Positions 23,750 through 36,458 of a DNA stretch of 64,000 bases are shown piece after piece; position 1 is the first letter of the stretch, and the number at the start of each line of letters is the position of its first letter. The stretch is taken from assembly GCA_026120185.1 (NCBI GenBank), contig JANUWF010001699.1:598001-662000 (forward strand), read 5' to 3'. The notes below the pieces were generated by a model that saw only the letters and a program-made list of their open reading frames with translations, ran no database searches and was not told the origin of the DNA. The stretch comes from Voacanga thouarsii. Lineage: Eukaryota; Streptophyta; Magnoliopsida; Gentianales; Apocynaceae. Both the position numbers and the translations under genes were made by a program.

Positions 23750-24010
23750 TGATGTTGTGCGTGTGATGTATAGTAAATATTCTCAAAAAAGCCACACAAA
23801 TAGTCAAATTTTAATTAAAATGCTACAATTATTCACATACACATACTTTAGGTAAATATACCTATCATATAGTATAGAATCCTAACAGTAAATACCGAAT
23901 CTATAGGAAAGGTAGCGAGTACCCTTACTTTGCTCTAATATCATTTTTGGCTAATAAATTGACAAAATAAAATAAAAATGACTCTTCACGTAGAAAATAC
24001 ACTAATCCTT
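23750..24010 (-). mobile_element. 5' LTR of the Athila-like element, truncated
   Basis: It matches 16989-17255 of the 3' LTR and starts with the same TGATGTTGTG on the plus strand. The match ends at the copia LTR start at 24011. I looked for the missing remainder after the copia (41-43 kb) and did not find it. Confidence 0.75.
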
Positions 24011-25781
24011 TGTTGGAATGTATGCTCGAAAATAGATTATATATTTCTATATTTTGAAAAATAATAACAATATTTTATTCATTATGAGTTGTTTGTTTAT
24101 TTATATTTGCAATTAAGGTCTAAATATGTTAGTAAATGATCTATGTAATTAAGCCATACTTTCATAATAAGGTATAAATCATAGGCTACTAATATACAGG
24201 CAAAAATGTTCTTGATCGATTGATAAAACTAGGCACTTCATTAAGATTTAAGGCATTACACTATAATTTCTAAATGGAAAATGGTTTACATTTAACCAGT
24301 GAGTAGTCCTCTCATGTCAATAATGTAAGCGTATTTGGAATATATAGAATTGAGCTACGCAATAGTAATCTTTATAAAAGTACTATAACAAATAAAGATT
24401 GGTCTATCACTGCTACTGCATGGACCAGTACCCTAAAATTTAAATATAAATTGGTTGTTTGGTGAAGCTGAATTTATGTATTTTGATGTATGATAAGTAA
24501 GGTCGTAGCGCAAGGCTAATAGCCTTGTACGTTGGGTGTACAACTCTAGTTAATTAAGACAAACTTGTATAATAAAGTTTCTATACTTCACTACGTGAAA
24601 ATATCACTCCCTTGTAATTGTCTAGGATAATCTAAATAATCCAAGGCTCTGAAAACATGGCTATGTATGTATGCTTTTGGATAGCTCCCTGAGATAAGTA
24701 GGTAATATTGAAAGTAATGAATTATCGGACTAGATATCAAAGAATAATAGATGTTACTGAAAAAGGTATTAGTATATTTTTTCTATCTCAATGATAAGTG
24801 TTATGTAAATGGGTATTTTTATTATTATACCTATAGGTCAAAAACACTGTATTTGCAATATTATTTTTGAGGTCAATATTTTCATATAGTTATAAATAAA
24901 ATATTTAAAATGATAAAATACAGCTATTTGTTAGTAAAGATATTTTAATCATTTTAGTAGCCAAGAATGATGTCTTTTGGTCCTCCGAGTAGATCAAATA
25001 GCCACAATAAATTTATTTACTATATCGACTTATTAAGTGAAATTAATATTGAAAGATTATTCTAGGAGTCCAATAATTATTTATTTGGGTTAGAATAATA
25101 TATTAGGCCAATTTAATTTATTTATTTATTTATTTTATGTAGTTTTATATTAGGTCTAAGTGAATCAATTAATTAATAAAAGAGTTATTTAATCAATTTT
25201 GGACTGATTAAGGATAAACCATGGCCACCAGGGTTGTTAAGACAACAAGGGATTTTTAGAAATCCTAGCTACCGCCTCAAAGTTGAAAAAAAAATAAAGG
25301 AAATAAAGGAAAAAAGCAAAGATGGTGGAAGAATTAAAAAGAAGTTGTTTTGTTTTGTTAAGATATGCATGCCACTGTATGATTCCTATTCACGTAGGAA
25401 AACATTAAGAACAACAACAGTTTTTTCTTCTTAAGGCCACAGCTGTTCTTTCTTTTCGGCTTTGTTCTTAAACTAGGTCTTTCTTATTCTTCCATTATTG
25501 ATTAACCTAGTTTTCTTTCATCGGTAGATAGTCTATAGGTGGTTTGAGAATACTCTGGAAGATTAACAATTAGCAATTTTGCTATGCATGCTTGATGCAA
25601 AAGAATCGATACTTAGCTAGGATTCCTATGGAATAAGTAATCGTGACAAATCAAAGCGTTCTGTCAAACCCAATTTCTTCTGAACCTAAGCACCCTAAAA
25701 GTAAGTTCTTCTAAACTATGGCACGAGAAAATTTTTAAATTACATATTTTTGCTCGTATTTTAATTTCTTGCAATCCTTCA
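24011..25781 (+). mobile_element. 5' LTR of copia 2
   Basis: It begins TGTTGGAATGTATGC and ends near GCAATCCTTCA, two bases before a TGGTATTAGAGC primer site, giving about 1.77 kb. It is the same family as the LTR at 1-486 (opposite strand). Confidence 0.7.
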
Positions 25782-25783
25782 AG

Positions 25784-25795
25784 TGGTATTAGAGC
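25784..25795 (+). other. Primer binding site of copia 2
   Basis: TGGTATTAGAGC, one base from the initiator tRNA-Met site used by plant copia elements. Confidence 0.7.
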
Positions 25796-27590
25796 AATAG
25801 TTCTAATCTAGGAGCATACTTATGGTTAATAATCGGAAAGTTGGTTTCTTTAGTAATTAAAAATTTTAATCTATGTGATTGTTTGGATCCTGCGTGATTT
25901 TTTATATGGGTAGATATTATGTACGCCTCGTGTGTGGAGGCATAGGCATTTGTATTATTATTATTATTCGTTTTTCCCTAGAACTTGTGTACGCCTCATT
26001 TTGAAAGATATAGCCAATTGATATTGTATTTCAATTTAATCTACTAGAATTTTTGTAACATTGTTGGTTCCTGAACAATGGTGAAATCCCACGGAAGAAA
26101 ACGGAAGAAATTCAAAACGGAGAAACAACAACCTTCTGGGAACAAACGGTGACCGACTTGAAGAAAATATTGAAAGCCAGCCCGGGAATCCCCTAGGTTG
26201 TCCACGACTACCCTTCACAAGAAAGAAAGCTGGTCAATGACTTAATACAATTAAGGTGGCCACCAGCTACTCAATACAGGGATGACAATCCATGGCTTGA
26301 AGAAGCCATGGACCAACTATGTACTATAAAAAAGTCAGTCCTTAGCTTTCTTAAGCCATGGACCAACTCTGTGTGTGGAAAAGGAACTATCCGCCAGCTT
26401 AAGTGGAGGAAAGGACCGGGTTTTGTCCATGAATTGTCCAGTTCGGGTTGTGGTTTGATTTTTCAGTTTAGGTCTTCCTTATAGAGCTATTGTATTTCCT
26501 TTTTCCTTGTAATTTTTATTTTCTTTTTTGGTCTTATATCACATGAAGTTATTTTTCTTGCAATGGTTTATTTATGGTGATAAATAATTTTGCATGAAAA
26601 TGGTTAATAAAGGAGGAACCACCTTAGGATTAAACAAGATCATTTTAATTTATTATTATGATGTTTAATTAATTATTTGGTCACATAAAGATTAAAGGAT
26701 AGAAATAGCATGTAAAAGGTTTATTTTTGGAAGCATGATTATTTATTTAATTTTTGTGATTGAATGCACAAGTCTTTGAGAAATTAATTTTTACTTAGAT
26801 AAAACAATTAAGAAAAATATTTTAAAAAGGAGCTAAGAATTTAAAATAAAATCCATGACTTATTCTTCCAAAGGATTTTATCCTTGACATGAAGAATAAT
26901 TTGAATTTTAGTATTTGAATTTTAGTTCCTAGAAAGGGTTTTTAACTTAAATAATAAAAATAAAAATTTATAGTTTATTCTCTTAAATGGTATTATCCTT
27001 AACATAGAGAATAATGGTAGAATTTTTTTATTTTTATTAAAAATTAATGAAAACCAAATATTTTTAAAAAATATTTTTTTCAAAAACCTATTTTCTCAAA
27101 AGATTAAACGAGAAAGGAGTTTCAACGGCTCCACGACTTCCATTATGGATTTCTATTAAAGATTGTGATTATCCTCATATTATTCTATGCATGACCCCCT
27201 ATATTATGGGTTTTTACGAGCATCTAGAACAAATAGAGAAATTATAATTAATGTTTAGGATATATGTTAGTATCGACCAACCTATGTTGGAGATATTAAC
27301 ATTAGATTATCCGTAAGTAATGAGAATAGTGGCAATCCCATCGATAGAACTATTTCTAGATTGTTACCTATTAAGAAGGTTTAATTAATGATAGTTATAG
27401 ACTTAACTTAGAAAATTGTTAACCTCATACAAAACTCTGTCAATTCTTCTAAGAGTCGAATTTTTCATATTTTTCATATTGATTTTAATATGTTAACCAT
27501 ATCATGGATATGATATGATCTTTATATGTGCATTTTTATATGTTTTCTCAAATCAAATATTTTTCTTAATGAAGTTTTTTTAATCAATAG
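25796..27590 (+). other. Untranslated leader of copia 2
   Basis: A 1.8-kb stretch between the primer site and gag with closed frames. Long leaders are usual in some plant copia lineages. No host gene is seen. Confidence 0.5.
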
Positions 27591-29705
27591 AAATATCTGG
27601 TTTCAATCTTTTGTCCATTATTCTTAAGGAGAATAAGTTAATTAGACCAAATTATGTGGATTAGAAAAGAAATTTAAACAAAGTACTCACAACTGAGGAG
27701 TATAAACATGTTCTGACTGACCCTTATCCTGAAATTAGAAAATTTTTCACAGACTAAAACCATGAGACTGAGAGGGCATGGAAGAAAGCAGATAAAATGG
27801 CGAGAGGTTATGTGTTTACTTCAATGTTCAATATTCTTTAGTCTAAGCATGAGAACATGTCTACTATGTATAATATTGATATATTATTGTGTTCCATGTT
27901 TGTGATAGGAGCCAACCCACAGGGTAAGAAGCTCTTAAGGCAATAATGGACACTAGGATGGCTGGGGGCACTCGTTCGTGAATATGTACTTAAGATGATT
28001 GCCCATTTCAAGAAGGCTGGGGTCTTAAGGGCAACAATCGATCCTAAGAATCGAATTAACATAGTTCTTGAAACTTTTTCAGATTCATACTCTCAATTCA
28101 AGTTGAACTATAATATGAATAAGTTGAGTATATCTTTGAATGAGTTGATGAAAGAACTCCAAACTACTGAGAAAATTATTAAACATGTGTCAAAGGTTTT
28201 GGTTGCTCATTTTGTTTTATCTTCTAGAATTAGAGCCTAACCTAGGAAGTTTAAGAAGAAAAAGGCCCAGAATAATATAGGTGCACAATCTAAGGCGTGT
28301 AAATCTAGTCCATTCAAGCCTAATATGAAGCCCAAAGGAAAATACTTCAAGTGTAGCAAGAAATGGCACTTCAAAAAGGATTATCTCGATTTTTTAGTCA
28401 AGCGCTCCTCAAGTATTGCTCTTTATTTAGAGTCTATTTCAATGGTTGGATCTTCATCCACTTCGATTGTTGATTCCGAAATCACTGACCATATCTGTAA
28501 CTCTTTGTAGGGGTTCAACAAGGTATGGAGACTCGTAGAGGAGAGTATGGACTTAGAATTAGCAACGGAGCATAAGTGCATGCCAAGGCAGTGGGAGACT
28601 TGAAACTTTTATTTGATTGTAATTGGATTTTAGTATTAAAAGTTATTTTATATATTTATAATTTTAAACAGAATTTGATTTCAATTTCAATATTAATTAA
28701 TCAAAGATATTTTATTTCTTTCCATTCCAGTGTTTCAATCAGTAAAGATGAAAAAAATTATTTGTTTTGGAAACATGTATGGCAATCTCTTTTATGTTAA
28801 TCCTATAAGTCGTCAAATAAATAATACTCAAACCGAACCTAATAATAATAAGAGAAAAATTGCATCAAATAACTCGTATTTTGATACTTAAGATTAGGAT
28901 ATATATAAACCCTAATCAGATTCAGATGTTAATCTAAAATGGGTCTTTGGACTTATTAAAATTGAAAGAATGGTCTCAGTGTGAATCTTGTCTTATGGGT
29001 TAAATGACCAAAAGATCTTTTACTCAAACAGGGGGAAAGGGAAAAGGGCTAAAGAAATACTTGAATTAGCTCATACTGATGTTTGTGGTCCTATGTCTAC
29101 ACCTGCTAGAGGTGGATATGAATACTTCACCACGTTCACAGACAATCATATTCGTTTTAGTTACGTTTACTTGATGAGGCTCAAGTCTTACTCCTTTGAT
29201 AAATTCAGAGAGTTTAAAGTTGAAGTGAAGCATCAAATAAGTAAGTTAATTAAAAAGTTAAGATCTAAACATGGTAGGGAATATCTTTTTGGCGAATTCA
29301 AGGGCTACTTGGCACATTGGGGAATAGTATCTCAATTAACTATGTCTGAGACTTCCTAATAGAATGGAGTAGCTGAGAGAATAAATAAAATTTTGATGAA
29401 AATGGTCAAGAGCATGATGAGTCATGTAACTTTTTCTATTTATTTTTGGGAAAATGCTTTAGAAATAACAGTATATATTCTAAACTTGGTGCCTTTTAAA
29501 TCAGTGCTTAGGACACCTAATGAGATGTAAACTAATGTAAGCTCAGTATGAATCATCTCAAGGTATGGGATTGTCTAGCTTATATACTGACTAAGAGAAG
29601 TAAGTTAGATCTAATATTAGAATTGTGCTACTTTATAGGGTATTAAAAAAGAACAAGGGGTGGATTCTTTTATCATCTTCAACAGCAAAAGATACTTGTA
29701 AGTAC

Positions 29706-29710
29706 TCATG
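29706..29710 (+). repeat. Left target-site duplication TCATG
   Basis: TCATG precedes the LTR start at 29711 and recurs at 31600-31604 directly after its end. Confidence 0.9.
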
Positions 29711-29800
29711 TGTTAGAATTATGCCCTAGAACTAATCCATATGCTAATGTATTTTGCATTTTTATTTAATAAAAGTATTCTTCATCTTTCAATTTCCCTG

Positions 29801-29859
<59 letters not shown>

Positions 29860-31599
29860 TGATAAATAAAATATCAAGTACAATGTATAGTGTTAAGAAA
29901 ATCATGATAGAGATCATGATATGAGATTCTCACTACACTATGTAGTGTTTGTACTTAAATAATCCCTGATCATAGTATTAATAAGATCGAACATTATTAA
30001 TACATGAAAACCAGCACATACTATACTTCTTGATCGGATCAAACTGTGGTTCTCACATCTGTGAGTATTGTGATACTTAAAATTAACACGTGAATACTTG
30101 TTACATAAACAAGTACATTAGACTACCTAACTATGAAAAAAATACATGAATAACTATTTAGTGTTAGTAATAGATTCTCATTATATAAAAAACATAAGTA
30201 TCCTTAGATTTGAGATCTCCAAAGTACTTTATATACTAAGTATTGTACTTTGATTTCTATCCTTAGAATCTCTTCATAACGGCCTATAGGGAGAACATTG
30301 GGTATAGTGTGAAGTATATGAAAGTAGTTGAAATGATCAACAAAAGATTCATCACTCCTAACAGTAGCAGAGTATATTTCACAGTCATTTGTAGAGAATC
30401 ATTACTTAAGAATTCCTTAGTCAGGGCAATTATGTGTTGAAAATAGTTCTAAATGATACACAGGTTGGGTAATGAATTTTGAAACAGATACTAATAAATT
30501 CGGGTTAAAATAAATTATATTCTAGATGAAATTGACACTAATTCAATACTCTAAACTCAATAAAATATAGGATGATGAAAGGAGTTTATTGCGCTAAGAT
30601 TTTACTATTAAAAAGTTTATATCAAACTACTTAACTTTCTGAATTTTTGGGTGGTCACTATGCATTGTAAGATATTGTTCATGATCTGTTAAATATAAAT
30701 TTATTAATTAATAAATTAATAAATTAATTCTAATTAAAATTAATATAATAATTATAATTATCGAGGTTTACTGGTTCTATAGTGATTAAAATTAGTTCAT
30801 ATTTTACTACTATTAGACTAGAAAACCTAATAGGTCACACACAATAGAAGAATTAGTACTTAAGATATTATATGATAATATTTAGTGTTAATTTGTGAGA
30901 AAAAATAATTTTATGACTAAATTATAAATAATTATAATTTGTTAGGGCTAAATTGTGATTATTAAATGCTTTGAGCTTAATTACAATTAAAGAATCCCAA
31001 GCCTACATAATTATGGAAAAATAGTGTTATTATTTCCTAAAAAGTTTAGGAAATTGAAAAGGCTTTATGGTTGTTGTTTCCTAAAAGGTTTAGGAAGACA
31101 CAAACAGTGTTCACGTAATTTTCTCAAAAGGCAGTGAACATATAAGGAAACAGATTGCAGCTTTCCATGTGTGCTTGAGGTGGTGCAAAAGTACATATTT
31201 ATATGCTGCACGCGGTTCTTGTGTGGGAAAAATCCATAGAAAAAAAATACAACATCCTCTTTTTCATTATTTCTTCTCCCAATTAAAATTATATTAGCCA
31301 CAAAAATATTAAAAAATTGCTAGCAAAATTATTCTCTGGTGGTTTCTTTGAGTACAATCTTCGTATGGATTATTATTATTAGAGAAATCTCTACGCTTAG
31401 AATTTAGTGGTTCACGGCTTGAATAATTTCCGGATGAGTTCTGTACACGTAGAGAAGAATTTTAAAAGTTGCATTTTTGAGTAATGAAAATTTTCTCTAT
31501 TGCCTTGACCTGTTTAATTACATATGAGTGATTCATTTACGTGGATTTTGTTTTAATTTCCTCCACGCATAAATTGTTTTGCACGATCAAAATCTAACA
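29711..31599 (+). mobile_element. Solo LTR, 1889 bp, inside copia 2 pol
   Basis: The element begins TGTTAGAATTATGCCC and ends AAATCTAACA, so TGTTAGA and TCTAACA form perfect terminal inverted repeats. It is flanked by the perfect 5-bp duplication TCATG. No gag, pol, primer site or second LTR lies between the ends, so it is a solo LTR left by LTR-LTR recombination, or possibly a very short non-autonomous element. It interrupts the copia 2 linker: the broken frame resumes with KDEQNIS-like sequence right after 31604. Confidence 0.85.
29805..29855. repeat. (AT)n microsatellite
   Basis: About 50 bp of pure AT repeat within the solo LTR. Confidence 0.95.
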
Positions 31600-31604
31600 T
31601 CATG
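31600..31604 (+). repeat. Right target-site duplication TCATG
   Basis: Perfect partner of 29706-29710. Confidence 0.9.
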
Positions 31605-32168
31605 CTGGATACTTGAAGGATGAGCAAAACATATCCACTAAGGTCTCAAGTAAGGTGGAATTGGAAGAGAAGTCAAGCGATATTTCAACTTCTAGTATGC
31701 CAATTAAGGAACCTAAAGAGGCACAATTAGACGTTCCTATACAGTCCTAGCTATGTTCTAGTGGGAGGATATCGAGGGTTCTAAAAAGATGAGTTGGAAA
31801 AGCCTTTAATGTAGTTACCAATGGCATATAGACCGACCCTCGTGGTTTCAGACTATGCTGGGCCAATCCTGCCTCTGCTCAAATTGTGCTAGTCCGGGCC
31901 CAGGGCCAAAACTCTAGGCACGGCACGCCCCCCCTTTAGGACCGTAGGCCAGTTCATGAGCCTCTCTCTTCCTTTTTTTTTCCCTTAATGTACTTTTGTT
32001 TTTTAATTTTTTTATTACTAAATAACACAATTATTTAAAATTATAAACAAGTCACCTTGAAGTGATGGGGATTTGGCTTGGGCCCCTATTGTTTATATTA
32101 ATTAATAAAATAAAAATTACATAAGAGGGGGACTTGATACCTAAATCTTTTTAAAATGTTACAATGAT

Positions 32169-32192
32169 TAATATATATATATATATATATAT
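32169..32192. repeat. (AT)n microsatellite
   Basis: Short AT dinucleotide run in the 3' non-coding part of the hAT. Confidence 0.9.
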
Positions 32193-32488
32193 CTTGAAAA
32201 TAAAATTAAATGATTATATAATACTATTTATCCTAATTGTTCAAAATACTAACTACTTGGCTTACCATATTCTTCATCTAAGTCATCATCAATAATACAC
32301 GAATTAGTCATCCTATCACTACAACAATCTAAACGTTTAGGGACACTAATTAATTTGTTTTGAGACTCTAATTTGTGTCATGAGATTATTTATTGACGCT
32401 TTTATAAATGTCCCCACATGCATTGCTAAAACTGGTGTCGCCAAAGAATTTTACGATGCAAGAATTTGCGTCGGTAAATTAAGTTACC

Positions 32489-32606
32489 GACCTTTTCTCA
32501 TAAGCGTCTATAAATTTACCGATACTTCTCCTATAAGCGTCTCTAAATTTACCGATGCTTTGCCTATAAGCATCTCTAAATTTACTACGCTTAAATTCTC
32601 TAATGT
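32489..32606 (+). repeat. Subterminal tandem repeats
   Basis: Three units of about 33-40 bp, each with the core AAGC(G/A)TCT.TAAATTTAC. They are in the left subterminal region of the Pack-CACTA, where transposase-binding repeats are expected. Confidence 0.7.
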
Positions 32607-33094
32607 CATTAACATAACGACATTTTTTAAAAATGTCCCAAAATTTCTGACACAAAATTCTGACTCTCTCTACTTTTCTGACTGCGTTTTATGTTTATAA
32701 CGTCTCAAAATTGGCGATACTTCATTCTATAAATGTCCCAAAAAATAATGACACATAAATATAATTTCGTCCCTTTTTTTGCCACGTAATCAATCATAAT
32801 GTCCTAGTTTTGACCTCACTTTATTTTAAACATCCCAAAGTTGACAATTATTATATTTTATTAGTTGATTTTTTTTTTTGTAATTTAAAATCTCATAAGA
32901 AATATTTCTTTTTACATTATACAATAGAAAGCTATAAAGTAATCATAATTTTGAAACAAAAAGAATAATATTTATTGAAATAAATCGTATAAATTAAAAC
33001 AAAATTTAAATACTCATACTCAAAAGCATTTTACCAAATGTCTAACTACAATATAAATCAAACTAAATATAAATGTTCAATTTCATTGGTAAAC

Positions 33095-33200
<106 letters not shown>

Positions 33201-33690
33201 GTCTTCATATTTCTGCAAGTTGATGGAAAGTCCAATAGCCCTGCACATCAAATAAAGAAGACAATGGTAAACATTTAAAAGATTTATCCCAAAAACTCTC
33301 AAGTCTAACAAGTATACTTTGTTCTTGAGGAGTCAAGAACTAAAATTCCTAATGGAGAATGAAAAAAAAAAATGCATCCCAAATGTCAAAATAACTTGGG
33401 ATCAACTAAAAATCATTGCAAACATCCCGGAGTTGACATTTGCGCTCTCCAAAATAACAAGATAAGCATTGCAAAGCATGTGATCAATGTCCAATTAAGA
33501 AATGTAGTCAAGTACACCCCCCAACTAATGGTATCATTTCAAAGACTCAAAATTAGTAGCATGCAAACATAGACATGAAAAGACGCAGAGATGTAACAAA
33601 CTAGCAAAAAGAGAAAATGTAAGGAAAATTTCACCTCTAGTTCAGGTGAATAAGATGAATAGGTTTCTCATAAAAATGCATCCACAAATG

Positions 33691-33721
33691 TACAAACAAT
33701 GAAACAACATCCATAGAAATG
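33691..33721 (+). repeat. 31-bp perfect repeat, copy 1
   Basis: The 31 bases starting TACAAACAATGAAAC and ending CATAGAAATG are identical to 35555-35585. This copy lies in what should be intron sequence after the ABC transporter exon. Confidence 0.9.
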
Positions 33722-33746
33722 CTAAAGGGATGTAAGACAAAACACC

Positions 33747-34390
33747 TGTTGGTTTAGTATTATTTGATATAGAAATGGTAGCCTCAGCCCAAGTAGGATA
33801 AAGCAATTGCTGACGAAGTGTTCCCAGTACCATATATGGCTTTTGAGGCAGGAAAAACACATATTTAGAAGTTCTCTCACTAAACCTTCCTAGATTTCCT
33901 TCCATTTTGCTTGCTGAACAGACATCTAGAGATATTGCGGGCTGAGGATCCCTTGCATCTCTAGTGTAGAAAGTTATTTTTCCCTGACCAGAATTCCAAA
34001 GACCTGCGACGACTCTCAGTAACGAAGTTTTACCACTTCCGCTTGGTCCTATAATCTACTAAGGAAGCAATAAACAGTAAGGATATCTTTTATGGTATCT
34101 TACCAACTTAATACACAATGGAACAATAAATATGAAAACCAAACCAGCAAGTGATTCTTCTCATATATCTCCACTGGCAAGTCTCTAATAAGAATTTCTC
34201 CACTCATGGGTGTCAGAAGGGTCAAATGATCAATATCCAGTAATTTTGGATACTTAACAAGGGGCTTAGATCCATTTGAATCCAAAGCATCTGGAGTATT
34301 TACAGCACAATATCGAAGCTGAATTTCCTCCATGGGGTCACAGACATATTTAGCATTCTTAGTATCCAAGATATCATCAAATTCACCTGC
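33747..34390 (-). pseudogene. ABCD2-type ABC transporter fragment
   Basis: Two exons of a half-size ABC transporter of subfamily D, closest in my recollection to the chloroplast member ABCD2. The first exon (about 34390-34134) starts after an AG acceptor with EFDDILDTKNAKYVCDP and holds LLDIDHLTLLTPMSG, ending LL before a GT donor. After an intron, the second exon (34055-33747) opens with GPSGSGKTSLLRV, an intact Walker A motif, and continues through FFLPQKPYMVLGTLRQQLL (the Q-loop region) to a GT donor after KPTG. The signature motif, Walker B and membrane domain are absent. It is therefore a captured internal slice. Frames are surprisingly open, which suggests a recent capture. Confidence 0.75.
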
Positions 34391-35325
34391 ATATTGGTCT
34401 CTTATGTTAAGTTGACAGGTGAAAAAAAAAATTCAGGCATCCAAATGAGCAGGACTGTACCCAAATTCAGTATGTTAAGCATGAAAATCTATATAAAGCC
34501 AACCACTGGAAGAGAAGAAGTTCAAAAATAATTAGTAAATGTAAAATAAAGATTCACTTTTGGGATTTAGCAGAGTTAATCATTACTTGGAAAAATAGAA
34601 GAGGACGTAGGAATTTCAGGACACAAAAGGAGGCTCAGTGACATATCCAACTTAAGCAACTACCACATCATTTCCTCTGGTGAAGTGCACATGTTCCATG
34701 CGAAACTCAATCAAGCAAAAGAATGAGAATAGCAACTCTAAAACATTTATTGAAATCAAATCATGCATAGATGTCATTTTTGTACATTTGCAATACCAGG
34801 GCACAACAGGCACAGTAGGATTTGGGAAGGTTCACTTTGCTCTGAGTGATTGCTCAAACTCAAATAGGCCTTCCACAAGTCAAATCTTGGCAGTGGATAG
34901 AGTCAACTTGGGAAGGTATCGACCCGCCTCCCCCCACCCCACACCAAATGCAACAAGAAAACAAAATTGAGCTCCAATGATTATTGAATTAGGAGAGCCA
35001 AGAACTAATATTTCTAAACAGTGAATAAAATCAACCCACACAAATCAAAAGATTGAGTTTTCAGGAAATATGATGATAAAGTACGCTTATGATAATTTTT
35101 GTTTATAAATATATCTTCCTATATCTAATAAGTTGCACTCATACACATCTAACCCAACATTATTTGAATAAGATTAACATAGTTACTTCCGAACTTCCAT
35201 GGCATAACCTCAGAGTAAACAGAAATAAGGAACTATATATGACCTATTTTCGGTATGAATAGTTTAGTTTGACTTGACAGAAGCCACTTTCAATGATAAT
35301 AACTGAATTTACAATATAAATGACC
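34391..35325. other. Pack-CACTA interior without recognised coding
   Basis: Between the ABC transporter and LEO1 fragments. A plus-strand frame (34680-34970) is open, but its direction is opposite to the captured genes and its sequence is not recognised. It is probably captured intron or flank. Confidence 0.4.
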
Positions 35326-35778
35326 AAAAGCCTTATCTGGGAGAGCAGGAGGCGGACGAAGCGGAATTTCAAGCTCCAATGGAGGACCAACAGGTTTTTC
35401 CCTCACTTTAGCCTCAACATGTTCTTCCTCAAAGTCATAATGGCCCTCCTCATCAGCTAGCATATCCTCTGGCTTAAGTTCCTTGTCATAGCTCCCTTCC
35501 TCTTCCATCGGAGATCTCTGCGAGAAGGAAAAAAACAACTGTATATTTGAGATATACAAACAATGAAACAACATCCATAGAAATGAAAAAGCCAAATAAA
35601 GATTTGGTATTTTCATCTAATACAAACATTTGACTGTTCTTCAATTTGGTTTTGAGCTTCATATTCTACAGGTTCTTCATCATCATAGTCCCCAAATACA
35701 TCACGAATTTCTGGAGCTGAGTGCAAAAAATGAGCATCATTTTTCTCTTGACTAGGTGATCTGACATTGATATCCAAA
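35326..35778 (-). pseudogene. LEO1/VIP4 (Paf1 complex) fragment
   Basis: Two exons of the plant LEO1 homologue VIP4, a nuclear subunit of the Paf1 complex that acts in RNA polymerase II elongation. The first exon (from about 35778, after a TCAG acceptor) carries SPSQEKNDAHFLHSAPEIRD, then VFGDYDDEEPVEY and QNQIEEQSN, ending near 35629 at a GT donor. The second (from about 35520, after CTCGCAG) carries RSPMEEEGSYDKELKPEDML, an acidic run and REKPVGPPLELEIPLRPPPA, and loses the family match after PDK near 35330. This is the acidic part before the conserved LEO1 core. Both exons are free of stops. Neither the N terminus nor the core domain is present. Confidence 0.7.
35555..35585 (+). repeat. 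31-bp perfect repeat, copy 2
   Basis: Identical to 33691-33721. It lies inside the intron between the two LEO1/VIP4 exon fragments. Confidence 0.9.
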
Positions 35779-35949
35779 CACAACAAATTAGTGTGTGAAA
35801 CCACAAGAGATCACAGAATCACTCTATAGTCCAAGTTATCAAAAAGAAGAAAAACATCATTCTTCTGGATTGTCAAGGAGATCTTGGTATACAAACCAGC
35901 ATTGTTCTTATTTTCTTTGAAGAAAAAACCTCAGATATAAAGAAGGAGG

Positions 35950-36085
35950 AAATGGTATAAAAAAAAGTGTAGCCACGTGGTTGCGTTTCACTATCAGAAT
36001 TTGAAGCATTCATTTGAAGTGCTTCTGCTGCAAATTCGCCTTGATTGTTGAGTGCAAAATTTTCACCAAATTGAAGTCTCTAGAG
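35950..36085 (-). other. Unassigned open segment in the Pack-CACTA
   Basis: The minus strand reads LQFGENFALNNQGEFAAEAL followed by QMNASNSDSETQPRG without stops. It could be a fourth captured exon or an upstream LEO1 or acyltransferase exon. I cannot assign it. Confidence 0.3.
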
Positions 36086-36458
36086 TCAATAAACTGTAGA
36101 GACTAATAAATACAAACTCAAATGCAAAATTTTCACCAATTGAATATCAACTAAGTAAGCCTAAAGCCAATTAACATTCCAAATAAGCTGGGGAGTGATT
36201 ATTCACAACTTATATAGCAAATAGCTGAACTAATCTCAAATATGTAGTACAAAAGCAGCAGCAGAATGAAAATCAAACGATAAATTTCAGCTTTTCCTTT
36301 CAGAAATTTACGTATAAACAAAAGACAAATCGGAGAAGAAATGAGAAGCAAATATCTGCTCTCAGGTTCAAAGTAGTCAAATTTAGAACATTAGCTAATC
36401 CAATTGAGAATGATGAAGTAAAAGTCAAAACCCTTAACAAAAGGTGGGAAAGACTCAC

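Larger units (their letters stand above)
16989..24010 (-). mobile_element. Athila-like Ty3 element without pol
   Basis: The element is read on the minus strand. The 5' LTR is the incomplete copy at 23750-24010, followed by a decayed Asp-tRNA-type primer site, a gag region (about 23440-21923), a second ORF region (about 21300-20290), a polypurine tract near 18470, and a 3' LTR (16989-18463). Between gag and the 3' LTR I see no protease, reverse transcriptase, RNase H or integrase words, so it is a non-autonomous derivative. The 5' LTR stops exactly where a copia LTR begins at 24011, so the copia inserted later. Confidence 0.75.

Noticed and set aside
24011..31599. Pairing the LTR at 24011 with the LTR at 29711 as the two ends of one element
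   Set aside because: The 29711 copy has its own perfect TSD and sits within pol, its ends differ from those at 24011, and the pol frame resumes after it.
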